Assembly: GCF_000504245.1 (NCBI RefSeq)
Contig: NZ_KI632509.1
Coordinates: forward strand, 1,239,723 to 1,303,722
DNA: 64,000 nucleotides
Direction of reading: 5' to 3'
Source of the DNA: Haloechinothrix halophila YIM 93223
Lineage (GTDB): Bacteria > Actinomycetota > Actinomycetes > Mycobacteriales > Pseudonocardiaceae
Part shown: positions 1 to 9,370 of the stretch, piece by piece
How positions within the stretch are numbered: position 1 is the stretch's first letter
How the letters are laid out: the number at the start of each line of letters is the position of its first letter
Notes under the pieces: generated by a model
What the model saw: only the letters and a program-made list of their open reading frames with translations
The model's database searches: none
Told to the model about the DNA's origin: nothing
Translations under genes and position numbers: made by a program

Positions 1-504
1 GTCGGGCAGGTGATCGCGGTCGACGAGGCGAACCTGATGGTTTTCGCCGTCTCCGGCGTCCTCGTGATCGGTGTGCTCGCGCTGGTCTACCGGCCGCTGC
101 TGTTCGCCATCGTCGATCCGGTCGTCGCGGCATCGCGCGGGGTGCCAGTCCGGCTGCTCATGCCGGTGTTCGCGGTGCTCGTCGGCATCGCGACGGCGCT
201 TGGCGTGCGCACCGTCGGCGTGCTGCTTGTCATCGCGCTGCTGGTGACACCGGCCGCCGCCGCCTGCCGCGTGACCTCGTCGCCAGTGGTGGCCACTGTG
301 CTCTCGGTGATCTTCGCCGAGGTCGCCGTGCTTGGCGGCATCGTGCTCTCGCTCGCGCCTGGTGCGCCGATCAGCCCGTTCGTCACGACGATCGCGTTCC
401 TGATTTACCTGGTGTGCCGGGTGATCGAGCGGCGAAGGCGGGTCGCGACCCGTAGCGGTGGTCAGCTCAAGCCAACAGCAGCAGCAACTGCAACTCGCCA
501 ATGA
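1..504 (+). CDS. Metal-ion ABC transporter permease, C-terminal part (5' end outside window)
   Basis: The reading frame is open from the first base, so only the last 167 residues are present. They are very hydrophobic, with at least four membrane segments. The stretch around residues 55-90 (GVRTVGVLLVIALLVTPAAA) is typical of the ABC-3 (ZnuB/MntB/TroB) permease family, which moves zinc or manganese with an ATPase and a metal-binding lipoprotein; those partners would lie upstream. The 3' end overlaps the convergent DUF445 gene by 38 nt. Family assignment rests on the transmembrane pattern and this motif; the metal cannot be told from the sequence. Confidence 0.8.
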   Translation, partial: VGQVIAVDEANLMVFAVSGVLVIGVLALVYRPLLFAIVDPVVAASRGVPVRLLMPVFAVLVGIATALGVRTVGVLLVIALLVTPAAAACRVTSSPVVATVLSVIFAEVAVLGGIVLSLAPGAPISPFVTTIAFLIYLVCRVIERRRRVATRSGGQLKPTAAATATRQ

Positions 505-1666
505 CAGCCCCGATGACGCCACCGACGGCGATCAGCTTCGGCTCCTCCTGCTTGAACGCGGGCCGCAGCACGCTTTCGTACTCGGTGGCGGGCAACGCGA
601 GCATGCGGCGTTCGATCATGCCCGCGACGTCCATCGCATTGGTCAGATAGCCGTTGGCGTTGCGGGCGGCGTCCGGGATCACCGGCATCGCCTTCAACGC
701 CGCCGCCCGGTGCAACTGGCCAACCGCGACGTTGCCGCCGGTCGCGGCGAGCAATGGCCGGAACACCCGCGTCTGCTCGTTGACCGCGTCGGCGACGACG
801 TCCTGGATGAGCGCGAGCATCCGGTCTGCCCGGGGTCCACTGAGGACGGCGGCAAGCATGTTGGGCACCGTTAGCACCTCGTCCGCGATCAGCCTCGCAC
901 AGCGATGCGCCACCTCGGTGCGCCTGCGGTGGAAGCTGCCCTGCACCCGCCAGCCGAGGATCGAGACCTGTTCGCGCGGCCGGAATACCAGCGTGATCGC
1001 CAGCCAGTCAGTGAGGAGGCCGATCGCGGCGCCGAAGATCGGCATCACCAGCGGCTCCTTGGTCAGCGCCCACACCACTGCTTGCGCCATGCCGATGACG
1101 AACCCAAGCCAGATCCCGGAGCGGGCGATGAACGTCAGTTCCGGTCGCGCCAACTCCCTGACGATGCGGACGAGGCGGTCGTCGTCGCGGGTGAGCTGGG
1201 CGAGCGCGAACTGCTTGACGTCCACGACGGCGTCGATGTTCTCCCGTAACTCGCTGAGCAGTTGGGCGACGATGTGCGGCGACGCCGCCTGCACCTGCTT
1301 GATCACCATGTCCTGCGCGAGCGGTGGTAGCGACTCCCAGATGGTCGGGTGGTGCTCGGTGATGACGTCGCGGGCGATGGCGTCCACCGCGTTCAGCAGC
1401 GGCTGCTCGATCTCGGTGTTGATGCGGTCGACGTCGATGCGGTCGAGGACCTCGCGCGGATCGATCAGCCTGCTGGTGAGCAGTTCCGCCGCGATGCCCG
1501 CGATGCGTCCGCTGTGCTTCGGCACGACGCCCTGCCAGCCGAGTGTGCGGCGTACCGGGCGGAACATCATCTCGATGGCGACACGCTTGGTGACGTAGCC
1601 GATGAGCGCGCCGATGACCGGGATCGCCGCGTAGAGCAACCAGTTCTGGCTCAGCTCGGCAATCAC
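467..1666 (-). CDS. DUF445 family membrane protein (second of a tandem pair)
   Basis: 399 aa. A membrane segment near the N-terminus carries IPVIGALIGYVTKRVAIEMMF, a central pair of segments lies around residues 190-230, and a C-terminal segment has AVGGVIGAVIGEL; long amphipathic helices lie between them. This is the DUF445 layout; no function is established. I start at the GTG at 1666 because GGAGG lies 5 nt upstream, eight codons inside the longest frame. It sits 27 nt behind a paralogue with the same architecture, probably co-transcribed, and its end overlaps the metal permease gene. Confidence 0.8.
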   Translation of the reverse strand: MIAELSQNWLLYAAIPVIGALIGYVTKRVAIEMMFRPVRRTLGWQGVVPKHSGRIAGIAAELLTSRLIDPREVLDRIDVDRINTEIEQPLLNAVDAIARDVITEHHPTIWESLPPLAQDMVIKQVQAASPHIVAQLLSELRENIDAVVDVKQFALAQLTRDDDRLVRIVRELARPELTFIARSGIWLGFVIGMAQAVVWALTKEPLVMPIFGAAIGLLTDWLAITLVFRPREQVSILGWRVQGSFHRRRTEVAHRCARLIADEVLTVPNMLAAVLSGPRADRMLALIQDVVADAVNEQTRVFRPLLAATGGNVAVGQLHRAAALKAMPVIPDAARNANGYLTNAMDVAGMIERRMLALPATEYESVLRPAFKQEEPKLIAVGGVIGAVIGELQLLLLLA

Positions 1667-1693
1667 CGCCACCTCCGTGGTCTTCCGCACGCT

Positions 1694-2926
1694 CTAGTGC
1701 AGCATCAGCAGCACTTGCAGCTCACCGACCAGCCCGCCAATGATCGCGCCGACGGCGATCAGTTTCCACTCGTCCTGCCGGAACGCTGGCCGCAGCAACT
1801 GCTCGAACTCGAATCGGTTCAGCCGACGCATCCGCTCCACAATGGTGTTGCGGACGTCGAGCGCGCCCACAGCGTAGTCCTCGGCGTGGTGCACCGTGGC
1901 CGGGACGCGCTCCATCGCCTTCTGAGCGACGGTCGCTTTCATCTCCTGGAACCGGTTCGTTCCGACGGCGGCGACGACGAACGGTTTGATGATGCCAGCC
2001 TGCGCGTCGACGGTGCGCTGCACCTCGCGTTGGATGAGCGCGAACAGCCGGTCGGACTTCGGGCCGGTCAGCACCGCCTCGACGATGCGCGGGACGGTGA
2101 TGACCTCGGCGGCGATCATGTCGCCGTAGTCCGCGGCCACCTGATCCCTGCGCTTCTGGAACACGCCTTGCCAGGTGAATACGCCGAAGAACTTCCTCGG
2201 CTCGCGCGGCAGGAAGATCATCTTCAGCGCGAGCCAGTCGGTGACCCAGCCGATCAGGAACCCGAAGATCGGCATGACCAGTGGTTCGTGCGTCAGCGTC
2301 CACACCGCGAGCTGCACCAGCCCGAGCGCGAACCCGAAGTAGATGCCGGACCGTGCGATGAAGGTCATCTCCGGGCGGGAGATGTCGCGAATCAGCCGGT
2401 TGAGCAAGGCTTTGTCGCGGACCAGGTTCGTCACGACCATGTGTTTGAGGTCGAAGACGTCCTCGATGTTGTCCGAGACCTGCCTCATCATCTTCGCGAT
2501 GGCCCTCGGCGCCTGTGCCTGGACGCGTGCGAGCAGCATGCGCTGTGCCCGCGTCGGCAGCATCTCCCACAGTTGTGGCTGATACTGCTCCATGACCTCG
2601 CGGATCACCTCGTCCACGGCGTCGAGCAGCGGTCCCTCGATCTCCTTGGCGATCTGCTCGGGATCGAGTCGGGCGAAGATCTCGCGCGGGTCGACGAGGT
2701 TGCGAGTGAGGGTTTCCGTCGCGATGGTCGCCATGCGGTGTGCGTTCGCGGGGAGAACGCCCTGCCAGCCGAGGTATGGCTCGATGCCGACGAAGTCCAG
2801 TGGGCGGAACATCATCTCGATCGCGACGCGCTTGGTGACGTAGCCGATCAGGGCGGCGATGAACGGGATGGAGGCGTAGATCGGCCAGCTGGCGTGCACG
2901 TCGGCCACGATGGCGTCGATGTCCAC
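1694..2926 (-). CDS. DUF445 family membrane protein (first of a tandem pair)
   Basis: 410 aa. It is clearly paralogous to the next gene: the N-terminal segment again ends GYVTKRVAIEMMFRP, the middle has RSGIYFGFALGL and EPLVMPIFGFLIG, and the C-terminus has LIAVGAIIGGLVGELQVL. Start GTG at 2926 follows AAGGAGC with 7 nt spacing. The pair is likely the product of a local duplication; both copies are intact. It is transcribed divergently from the membrane protein at 3170. Function unknown. Confidence 0.82.
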   Translation of the reverse strand: MDIDAIVADVHASWPIYASIPFIAALIGYVTKRVAIEMMFRPLDFVGIEPYLGWQGVLPANAHRMATIATETLTRNLVDPREIFARLDPEQIAKEIEGPLLDAVDEVIREVMEQYQPQLWEMLPTRAQRMLLARVQAQAPRAIAKMMRQVSDNIEDVFDLKHMVVTNLVRDKALLNRLIRDISRPEMTFIARSGIYFGFALGLVQLAVWTLTHEPLVMPIFGFLIGWVTDWLALKMIFLPREPRKFFGVFTWQGVFQKRRDQVAADYGDMIAAEVITVPRIVEAVLTGPKSDRLFALIQREVQRTVDAQAGIIKPFVVAAVGTNRFQEMKATVAQKAMERVPATVHHAEDYAVGALDVRNTIVERMRRLNRFEFEQLLRPAFRQDEWKLIAVGAIIGGLVGELQVLLMLH

Positions 2927-2982
2927 CCAACGCTCCTTACCGATCTCGCAGGTCCACCAGCGAAAAACGGTAGCCCTCGTTG

Positions 2983-3016
2983 CACGATCCGGTTTGTCCG
3001 GGGGATACGGATCGTG
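2983..3016. promoter_or_regulatory. Inverted repeat in divergent intergenic region
   Basis: Perfect 9-bp arms CACGATCCG (2983-2991) and CGGATCGTG (3008-3016) are separated by 16 nt. They lie between the divergent start sites at 2926 and 3170, so they could be an operator or a transcript hairpin. Nothing else is recognisable in 2927-3169. Confidence 0.4.
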
Positions 3017-3169
3017 TCAAGGGTTACGCGGGGCGTTGGACGACGCCTTCCCCCCGCGCTGGCCGTGGCGAAAGCGTTGTTCATCACACCTTGGCGATCC
3101 GAGCGAAGCGGACCTATCCGACAGGCACGTGATATGACTACCGGACCGATCACGGGAAGGGGAGGCGAC

Positions 3170-4234
3170 GTGACGCAGGAGATGGATCGCTCAGCGGGCG
3201 TGCGGGCGACGGAACCGCCGCGAGGTAGCCAACCGGGCCGTGCGCCGGAGGTGCAGCGGACGGCGTACCACGTCGCGGGCGTCCTGTTGCTGCTGTACGG
3301 CATGGTGTCCATAGCCTGGCGCGTCTACGGCTTCGGTGTCGCCGATGTGACCGTGTATTCGCCGTTGGCCGTGCTCACTGACCCCGACGAGAACCCGATG
3401 GGGTTCGCGTTGCTGTCGCTGTACGAGTGGGGTTTCGCGGCCGCGATGCTCGTGGTGGCGCTGTTCCTGTTCGCGCGACGCACCGCGGCGCGCGGCGGCG
3501 CGATCTGGATCGCCTGTCTGTTGCTGGCGGGTGTGCTTCGGCAGGCGTTCGCGCTGCTCTCGGAGGAGTATCGCGAATCGATTCTCGCCGCCGACCTGGG
3601 ATGGTTGCTGCTCGCGACCTATGTGTTCTGCGCTGTGGTGGGTGCCGTCGTTCTCGTCGCGATGCTGCGTGCGCGGGAGGCCGACGACGTGCCGCGCGTC
3701 GGGCACGCGGTCGCGTACCGCGTGGCCGGGGTGCTGCTGATCGTGCTCTCGCTGAACAACCTGAGGTTGCTGGTGTGGAATCCCGCGCTGGACTACACCG
3801 CGACGGATGTGGCCGACTACGCCATGTGGAACCTGCGCCTGATAGCCAGTCCCGGAAACGCGAGCATGGAAATGGCCGTCGGTGCCTCGTACCTCTACGG
3901 TCTGCTCGCCACCCTGTCCATGTTGGTTATCGGTGTCCTCGCGCTCCTGCGTAAGCGATTCGTCCGAGGCGCGGCCATTGTGGTGCTGTCGATCGAGCTC
4001 TACGGCGTCGCTGTCGCGCTTGTCTTCCCGTTGGTGGGCGCGAGTTGGGCATCGGCAGGTATCGCCGTCTCGTACGTCGCGGTGACGCTGGTCATCCCGC
4101 TGATGGTGATCGTCGCCCTCGTCGTGTTCGCCAGGGACAGCGACAAGCGGGCACTGGCCAGCGACCGGTCACACGCGCCCGGCAGCCCTGCGCTTGCGGG
4201 CGACCTCGGCGAGCAGGACACCGGCGGCGACTGA
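3170..4234 (+). CDS. Polytopic membrane protein of unknown function
   Basis: 354 aa with about eight predicted membrane segments; the first begins after roughly 30 hydrophilic residues and the last is followed by a short charged tail. No catalytic motif or known family is recognised. I start at GTG 3170 because GGGGAGG lies 4 nt upstream; an ATG 36 nt earlier has no such site. The frame is open far upstream only because it runs antisense to the DUF445 genes. The 3' end overlaps the convergent rRNA methyltransferase gene by 66 nt, so one of the two ends may be less conserved. Confidence 0.7.
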   Translation: MTQEMDRSAGVRATEPPRGSQPGRAPEVQRTAYHVAGVLLLLYGMVSIAWRVYGFGVADVTVYSPLAVLTDPDENPMGFALLSLYEWGFAAAMLVVALFLFARRTAARGGAIWIACLLLAGVLRQAFALLSEEYRESILAADLGWLLLATYVFCAVVGAVVLVAMLRAREADDVPRVGHAVAYRVAGVLLIVLSLNNLRLLVWNPALDYTATDVADYAMWNLRLIASPGNASMEMAVGASYLYGLLATLSMLVIGVLALLRKRFVRGAAIVVLSIELYGVAVALVFPLVGASWASAGIAVSYVAVTLVIPLMVIVALVVFARDSDKRALASDRSHAPGSPALAGDLGEQDTGGD

Positions 4235-5137
4235 GGCGTTCAGCGACTCGACAGCACCGGCCATCGGGATCGACACGGCGGCGTCGCACGTCTCGCGCAC
4301 CAGCCGCGAGAGCCCCCTGCCCTCCGAACCGAGGACGACGACCAACGGCTCCGTCGCGAGGTCGAGCCCGTCGATGTCGGTGTCGCCGTCGGCGTCGAGA
4401 CCGACCACCATCAGTCCCTCTGACGCGTACGCCTTGAGCTGGCGGGTCAGGTTCGTCGCCACCGCGATCGGCAACTGCGCCGCCGTGCCCGCGCTCGTCC
4501 GCCAGGTCACCGCCGTGACGCCCGCGCTGCGCCGTTGCGGCAGCAGCACGCCGTGCGCGCCGAACGCGGCTGCGGAGCGAATGACCGCGCCGAGGTTGCG
4601 TGGGTCGGTCACGCCGTCAAGCGCGACGAGCAGCGGCGGATCACCGGACTCCCGCGCCACTCGCAGCAGCTCTTCCGGCTCGGCGTAGTTGAACGTCGGC
4701 ACCTGCAGCCCAAGGCCCTGGTGGAGGGCGTTGCGCGTCTTGCGGTCCAGCTCGTCCCGGGGGATCTCCAAGATCGAGATGCCCTTGTCCGCGGCGATGC
4801 GCACCGCCTCTTTCACCCGGTCGTCGGCGTCGATGCCAATCGCGACGTACAGTGCCTCGGCGGGCACATCGGCGCGCAACGCCTCGGCCACGGGGTTGCG
4901 GCCAGCGATCAGCTCGGGCTGCTGCGCCTTTTTATCCCGCTGTTGGGCCGCCTGGTGGCGGGCCTTCGATTTGGCGATCGCGCGCCGCTGCTTCGGGTGT
5001 CCCGGGCGCATCTCCGCCCTTGGGGTTGGCCCCTTGCCTTCGAGGCCCTTCGACTTTTGGCCGCCGGAGCCGGTGACGGCACCCTTTTTGGTGCCTGGCT
5101 TGCGGATCGCGCCCTTGCGCTTCGAGTTGCCTGCCAT
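4169..5137 (-). CDS. rlmB: TrmH/SpoU-family rRNA 2'-O-methyltransferase (RlmB-like)
   Basis: 322 aa. A basic, disordered N-terminal extension (about residues 1-72, rich in Lys/Arg) precedes the SpoU substrate-binding domain ([14 protein letters not shown] near 76) and a SPOUT catalytic domain from about 170. All three SpoU motifs are visible: [27 protein letters not shown] and the closing [16 protein letters not shown]. The family methylates 2'-O-guanosine in 23S rRNA or tRNA using SAM; the exact target is inferred. The ATG at 5137 overlaps the cysS stop (TGATG), which decides the start. The cysS-methyltransferase order matches Rv3580c-Rv3579c. Confidence 0.85.
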   Translation of the reverse strand: MAGNSKRKGAIRKPGTKKGAVTGSGGQKSKGLEGKGPTPRAEMRPGHPKQRRAIAKSKARHQAAQQRDKKAQQPELIAGRNPVAEALRADVPAEALYVAIGIDADDRVKEAVRIAADKGISILEIPRDELDRKTRNALHQGLGLQVPTFNYAEPEELLRVARESGDPPLLVALDGVTDPRNLGAVIRSAAAFGAHGVLLPQRRSAGVTAVTWRTSAGTAAQLPIAVATNLTRQLKAYASEGLMVVGLDADGDTDIDGLDLATEPLVVVLGSEGRGLSRLVRETCDAAVSIPMAGAVESLNASVAAGVLLAEVARKRRAAGRV

Positions 5138-6522
5138 CAGTCGGATTTCACCTGCCATGTTGGGCCGTCGGCGGTGTCCGCCACGGCGATTCCAGCGGCG
5201 ATCAGCCGGTCGCGCACGTCGTCCGCCGTGGCGAAGTCGCGCGCGGCCCGCGCCTGCTGCCGCTGCTCAAGCATGCCCTCAACCAGTGCGGTGAGCGCCT
5301 GCTGCGTGCCATTGTCCGCGCCGCGCTCGGCCTGCTCGGTAAGCGGGTCGATACCGAGCACACCGGTCATGCCGCGCACCGCCGCCGCATGCTCCGCGAC
5401 GAGCTTGTCGTCGCGGTCGTCCAGTGCGGTGTTGCCCTCGCGCACGGTGTTGTGGATGACGGCGAAAGCCTGCGGGGTGGCGAGGTCGTCGTCTAGCGCG
5501 GCGGCGAACTCGGCGGGCACCTCGCCCGCCTCGATGTCGCCGACCTGCGACGTGGCACGGCGCAGGAACTGCTCCACGCGCCGGTAGCCCTGCCGCGCCT
5601 CGGCGAGTGCCTCGTCGGAGTACTCGATGGTGGAGCGGTAGTGCGGTTGGATCAGGTAGTACCGCAGCTCCTGTCCGGTCGCCTTCTCCAGCATCGCCGG
5701 GATCGAGACGACGTTACCCAGCGACTTCGACATCTTCTCGCCCGACATCGTCACCCACGCGTTGTGCAGCCAGAACCGCGCGAAGCCGTCGCCTGCCGCA
5801 CGTGACTGGGCGCGCTCGTTCTCGTGGTGCGGGAACACCAGGTCGACGCCACCGCCGTGGATGTCGAACTCCGAGCCGAGGTAGGACGTCGCCATCGCGG
5901 AGCACTCGAGGTGCCAACCCGGCCTGCCGTCACCCCACGGCGTTGGCCAGGACGGCTCGCCCGATTTCGCGCTCTTCCACAGCGTGAAGTCCCGTGGGTC
6001 CCGTTTGCCTTCGGCAGCCGATTCGCCCTGCTGCACCTCGTCGAGCCGCTGCCCAGACAGCTTGCCGTAGTCCGGGAACGACTGGACGTCGAAGTAGACG
6101 TCGCCGCCGGAGACGTAGGCGTGGCCGGAGTCGATCAGCCGTTGCATCAGCTTGATCATCTGCGTGACGTGCCCGGTCGCGCGCGGCAGCGCGGACGGCG
6201 GCAAGCAGCCGAGCGCGGTGTAGGCGGCCTCGAATTCACGCTCGTGGGTGTAGGCCCATTCCCACCACGGCCTGCCGGCATCGGCGGCCTTGGTGAGAAT
6301 CTTGTCGTCGATGTCGGTGACATTGCGGACGAACAGCACGTCGAGGCCGTTGTGCATCAGCCAGCGGCGCAGCACGTCGTAGTTCAGCGCGCCGCGAATG
6401 TGGCCGATGTGCGGGGTGCCCTGCACGGTGGCACCACAGACGTAGATCGAGGCCTGGCCAGGCTGGGCAGGCTCGAACGGTCGCGTGGTCCGGGTCGCGG
6501 TGTCGTGCAGATGCAGTGTCAC
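5137..6522 (-). CDS. cysS: Cysteinyl-tRNA synthetase
   Basis: 461 aa, normal length. It charges tRNA-Cys with cysteine in the cytoplasm. The HIGH signature is PHIGHIRG near residue 37, the KMSKS loop is EKMSKSLGN near 265, and zinc-ligand Cys/His residues appear in CGATVQG and HLECSAMA. The C-terminal anticodon-binding helices are complete. It is full length, unlike the related mycothiol ligase MshC. It is coupled by a 1-nt overlap to the downstream methyltransferase and separated from ispF by 153 nt that hold tandem 21-bp repeats. Confidence 0.95.
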   Translation of the reverse strand: MTLHLHDTATRTTRPFEPAQPGQASIYVCGATVQGTPHIGHIRGALNYDVLRRWLMHNGLDVLFVRNVTDIDDKILTKAADAGRPWWEWAYTHEREFEAAYTALGCLPPSALPRATGHVTQMIKLMQRLIDSGHAYVSGGDVYFDVQSFPDYGKLSGQRLDEVQQGESAAEGKRDPRDFTLWKSAKSGEPSWPTPWGDGRPGWHLECSAMATSYLGSEFDIHGGGVDLVFPHHENERAQSRAAGDGFARFWLHNAWVTMSGEKMSKSLGNVVSIPAMLEKATGQELRYYLIQPHYRSTIEYSDEALAEARQGYRRVEQFLRRATSQVGDIEAGEVPAEFAAALDDDLATPQAFAVIHNTVREGNTALDDRDDKLVAEHAAAVRGMTGVLGIDPLTEQAERGADNGTQQALTALVEGMLEQRQQARAARDFATADDVRDRLIAAGIAVADTADGPTWQVKSD

Positions 6523-6551
6523 GCCGAAATGGTACGGGTTTGCCCTGATCC

Positions 6552-6682
6552 GCGAGCTACAGGGCGGGGCGGAGCCGCGAGCCGCACCCTATTCGCCGCG
6601 AGTCGCACCGTAATCCGCGTGAGTTGCACCTTGTTTGGCGCGAGCTACACTCAGCGCCCGCCCCGAGCCGCACCCTCACTCC
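6552..6682. repeat. Tandem 21-bp repeat array, family B
   Basis: Four adjacent 21-bp units start at 6577, 6598, 6619 and 6640. The core is GCGAG(T/C)(T/C)GCACC followed by a T-rich stretch and GGC/CGC; degenerate copies flank them out to 6552 and 6682. The array fills the gap between the cysS start and the ispF stop and touches the ispF stop codon. The same unit recurs at 32646-32708. No unique spacers are present, so it is not a CRISPR array. Confidence 0.8.
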
Positions 6683-7149
6683 ACCGGCAACAGCAGGGCG
6701 GTGGCGATAGCGGCGATGCCTTCGCCGCGCCCGGTGAGACCGAGGCCGTCGGTGGTCGTGCCAGACACGCTTACCGGGCCGCCGAGGACGTCGGACAGCA
6801 ACTCCTGGGCCTCGCCACGCCGGGTACCTATCTTCGGCCGGTTGCCGATGACCTGCACTGATGCGTTACCGAGCCGCCAGCCAGCCGCGTCGATCCGCAT
6901 GCGCACCTCGGCGAGCAACTCCGCACCGTGGGCGCCGGACCAGCGTGGATCGCCGGTGCCGAACACCGATCCGAGGTCGCCGAGTCCCGCGGCGGACAGC
7001 ACCGCGTCGCACAGCGCGTGGGCCGCGACGTCGCCGTCCGAATGTCCGGCACAGCCATCGACGCCCTCCCAGAGCAGGCCAGCGACCCAGCACGGCCTGC
7101 CTACCTCGATGGGGTGGACGTCGACGCCCTGACCGACGCGCGGGTTCAC
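6676..7149 (-). CDS. ispF: 2-C-methyl-D-erythritol 2,4-cyclodiphosphate synthase
   Basis: 157 aa, full length. It cyclises CDP-methylerythritol 2-phosphate in the MEP isoprenoid pathway. The metal-binding D-x-H is in [11 protein letters not shown] at the N-terminus, the second metal His is in [15 protein letters not shown], and the C-terminal signature is [17 protein letters not shown]. Start is a GTG whose bases overlap the ispD stop (GTGA), so ispD and ispF are translationally coupled. Confidence 0.95.
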   Translation of the reverse strand: MNPRVGQGVDVHPIEVGRPCWVAGLLWEGVDGCAGHSDGDVAAHALCDAVLSAAGLGDLGSVFGTGDPRWSGAHGAELLAEVRMRIDAAGWRLGNASVQVIGNRPKIGTRRGEAQELLSDVLGGPVSVSGTTTDGLGLTGRGEGIAAIATALLLPVE

Positions 7150-7859
7150 GCTTCCTCCTTCGGCGCGAGAACCGCCTCGGCGATCGCGAGATCAAACGCC
7201 GTGGTGATCTTCATGGCATCCGGATGTCCTGGGACGGTGCTCACGTTCTCGCCAAGTTGCTCGACAAGCCCGGCGTCGTCGGTGGCCGCATCGAACCCAG
7301 CCGCGTGCGCCGCACGGATCACGGCGTCGGCGAACCCCTGCGGGGTCTGCACCGCACGGAGGACGCCGCGGTCCTGCGTCGCGGTAACCACCCCGGCGGC
7401 GTCGACCACCTTGACGGTGTCAGTCACCGGGAGCACCGGGATAGTGGCGGGAGCGCCGCCGTGGACGGCGTTGACGACGGCGCGGACGACCTCACCCGGC
7501 GCGAACGCGCGCGCGGCGTCGTGCACCAACACGACGTCGTACGCACCAGGCGGGACGGAATCGAGCGCGAGCCGGACCGACGAACTCCGGTCATGGCCGC
7601 CGACGACAACCTCGCAGCGCCCCCCGAAGGGCGCGAGGACTCGAACGAACTCGTCGTAGTAGTCGTGCGGTGCCGCGATGACGACCGCATCAACCACTCC
7701 GGAGTCGAGCAAGCCACTAACAGCGCGTGCGAGCAGCGAGACGTCTCGGACCTCTACCAGCGCCTTGGGCACCGGCGAACCGAGTCGCTCACCCCTGCCA
7801 GCGGCAGGGACTATCGCGACGACCTTTGGTCGATCAGGCTGGGAATTCTGGCCGGGCAA
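7146..7859 (-). CDS. ispD: 2-C-methyl-D-erythritol 4-phosphate cytidylyltransferase
   Basis: 237 aa. It forms CDP-methylerythritol from CTP and MEP. The N-terminal nucleotide-binding loop reads [13 protein letters not shown], followed by the lysine in [17 protein letters not shown] and the C-terminal [19 protein letters not shown] are typical. The only plausible start is TTG at 7859, five bases past the carD stop, with a weak AGGG 3 nt upstream. It is probably read through from carD, as in M. tuberculosis (Rv3583c-Rv3581c). Confidence 0.93.
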   Translation of the reverse strand: MPGQNSQPDRPKVVAIVPAAGRGERLGSPVPKALVEVRDVSLLARAVSGLLDSGVVDAVVIAAPHDYYDEFVRVLAPFGGRCEVVVGGHDRSSSVRLALDSVPPGAYDVVLVHDAARAFAPGEVVRAVVNAVHGGAPATIPVLPVTDTVKVVDAAGVVTATQDRGVLRAVQTPQGFADAVIRAAHAAGFDAATDDAGLVEQLGENVSTVPGHPDAMKITTAFDLAIAEAVLAPKEEA

Positions 7860-7864
7860 GTGCC

Positions 7865-8431
7865 CTAGCCGTCAATTCCCTGGGGAGCACCGGCGACACC
7901 GACGCCGATCCGCTCATCGCCCGCTGCCGCACCATCACCGGCCCCGGCTGTCTTCTCCAGGACCTCGTCCAGCAAGGTCTCCGCCTTGCCTTCGTCGGTG
8001 CCTTCCGCGAGTGCGAGCTCGCTCACTAGTATTTGCCGCGCCTTCGCCAGCATCCGCTTCTCACCAGCGGAAAGGCCACGATCTTTTTCTCGCCGCCAGA
8101 GGTCGCGCACCACTTCGGCCACCTTGTTCACATCGCCGGAAGCGAGTTTCTCGAGGTTGGCCTTGTACCGACGAGACCAGTTGGTTGGCTCCTCGGTGTG
8201 GGGAGTGCGTAGCACATCGAAAACGTGGTTCAGGCCGTCTTGGCCCACCACGTCGCGAACCCCGACGATCTCGGCGTTGTCCGCGGGGACACGAACAGTG
8301 AGATCGCCCTGCGCGACCTTCAAGACGAGGTACTGCTTCTCCTCGCCTTTGATCACACGGGTTTCGATTGCTTCGATGAGTGCGGCACCGTGGTGCGGGT
8401 AGACGACGGTCTCTCCGACCTTGAAAACCAT
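7865..8431 (-). CDS. carD: CarD-family RNA polymerase-binding transcription regulator
   Basis: 188 aa. The N-terminal RNAP-interaction domain begins [20 protein letters not shown] and the helical DNA-binding part follows from about residue 70 with the tryptophan-containing SRRYKAN and [21 protein letters not shown] segments. CarD binds the RNAP beta subunit and stabilises open complexes, especially at rRNA promoters. A C-terminal tail of about 25 residues, rich in Gly/Ala, extends beyond the usual 162-residue mycobacterial length. ATG 8431 follows AGAGGA. It heads the carD-ispD-ispF run. Confidence 0.95.
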   Translation of the reverse strand: MVFKVGETVVYPHHGAALIEAIETRVIKGEEKQYLVLKVAQGDLTVRVPADNAEIVGVRDVVGQDGLNHVFDVLRTPHTEEPTNWSRRYKANLEKLASGDVNKVAEVVRDLWRREKDRGLSAGEKRMLAKARQILVSELALAEGTDEGKAETLLDEVLEKTAGAGDGAAAGDERIGVGVAGAPQGIDG

Positions 8432-8738
8432 GTGTCCTCTGCCCCTTTCGCTGCTTCCATGCTAGCACGCGGCTTACCGGTGCCCCCACTGCCCCGGCAT
8501 CCGTCATCGCAGGTCAGCGGCCTAAGCATACGACGGAGGGGCTTGACAAAACAGTGGTTTGCATGCTCATGCAGGTGGTGGCCCACCGTCCTCGGCCCAA
8601 CAGGGGTGTCTACTGTGGATCCCACTGGCCCCATGGCGCTCCCACACGGGCCGATCGGGGTAGTCACCGACTTCGCGATACCGGACAGGCGTTAGGCTTT
8701 GCACGCACTTATCCGGCACAGGAAGGACACCGGAGCTC
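8432..8738. promoter_or_regulatory. Divergent promoter region carD / LpqE-like gene
   Basis: 307 nt without a gene. On the minus strand a TAGCAT hexamer (8459-8464) lies about 30 nt upstream of carD and may be its -10. On the plus strand TTGACA at 8543-8548 is a good -35, but no strong -10 follows at 17 nt. Promoter calls are tentative; no coding signal was seen. Confidence 0.4.
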
Positions 8739-9332
8739 ATGCGGCAGCAGAATGGTCGCTCGTTTGGTAGGCGTCTCGCGGCAGTGACGGCCGGGATCGC
8801 GGCAGCAGCGCTCCTCGCCAGCTGCAGCACCGGGCAGATCACCCAGACTGACACTCAGCTCGCCGCCGTCAACGGGGATGGCGCAGCCGTCGGCCAGCTG
8901 CGCGTCAGCAACGCTGTGCTCGCCTACCCCGAGGATGACCAGCGCGTGTGGGTGAAGGGCTCCGACGTGCCGGTGACCATGTCCATCGTCAACAACGGCG
9001 AATCGGACGAAAAGCTCAGCTCGATCAGCTCGCCTATTTCTCGCGACGTCGCCATCGAGGGCGACACGACGATCAAGGCGCACAAGGCACTCACCGTCGA
9101 CGGCGGCACGGCCAAGGCGCCGAACCCGCCTGGCGGCGAGATCGCGGCGGGCGAGGTCGGCACCGCGAGCGTGACCCTGCGGAACATCAACCAGGACCTG
9201 TTCCCCGGTCAGGTCGTGACCGTGACGCTGACCTTCGCCGACGCGGGCGCCGTCGACCTGCGGGTGCCGATCGAGGCGCCGGACGAGCCGCGCACCGCCG
9301 AGCCGCACGACGAGTCCGACTCGGCGCACTGA
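8739..9332 (+). CDS. lpqE: LpqE-like secreted lipoprotein
   Basis: 197 aa. A twin-arginine-containing hydrophobic signal (residues 10-28) ends in the lipobox LLASC, so Cys29 would be lipidated at the outer face of the membrane. The mature part has a compact beta-rich domain with MSIVNNGESDEKLSSISSPI, resembling the copper-chaperone-like fold of PCu(A)C proteins. The position, divergent from carD, is the same as lpqE (Rv3584). The role is unproven; in mycobacteria LpqE has been linked to copper. A charged tail closes the protein. Confidence 0.75.
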   Translation: MRQQNGRSFGRRLAAVTAGIAAAALLASCSTGQITQTDTQLAAVNGDGAAVGQLRVSNAVLAYPEDDQRVWVKGSDVPVTMSIVNNGESDEKLSSISSPISRDVAIEGDTTIKAHKALTVDGGTAKAPNPPGGEIAAGEVGTASVTLRNINQDLFPGQVVTVTLTFADAGAVDLRVPIEAPDEPRTAEPHDESDSAH

Positions 9333-9370
9333 CCCGCTAACGCGAGGAGCCAACGCACGGAGGTGGCTCG

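Noticed and set aside
1349..3133. Very long plus-strand open frame (over 900 codons with the following gene)
   Set aside because: The first 590 codons are antisense to the two DUF445 genes and encode Asp/His/Arg-rich low-complexity sequence; only the membrane protein from 3170 is real.
5137..6522. MshC (mycothiol ligase) instead of CysS
   Set aside because: Length, complete C-terminal domain and position between the SpoU methyltransferase and ispF fit CysS.
6552..6682. CRISPR array
   Set aside because: Units are adjacent 21-bp copies with no unique spacers and no cas genes; the same holds for the other repeat loci.
5714..6861. Open frames antisense to cysS and ispF
   Set aside because: High-GC antisense shadow; composition is Arg/Val-rich with no domain, while the minus-strand genes are unmistakable.
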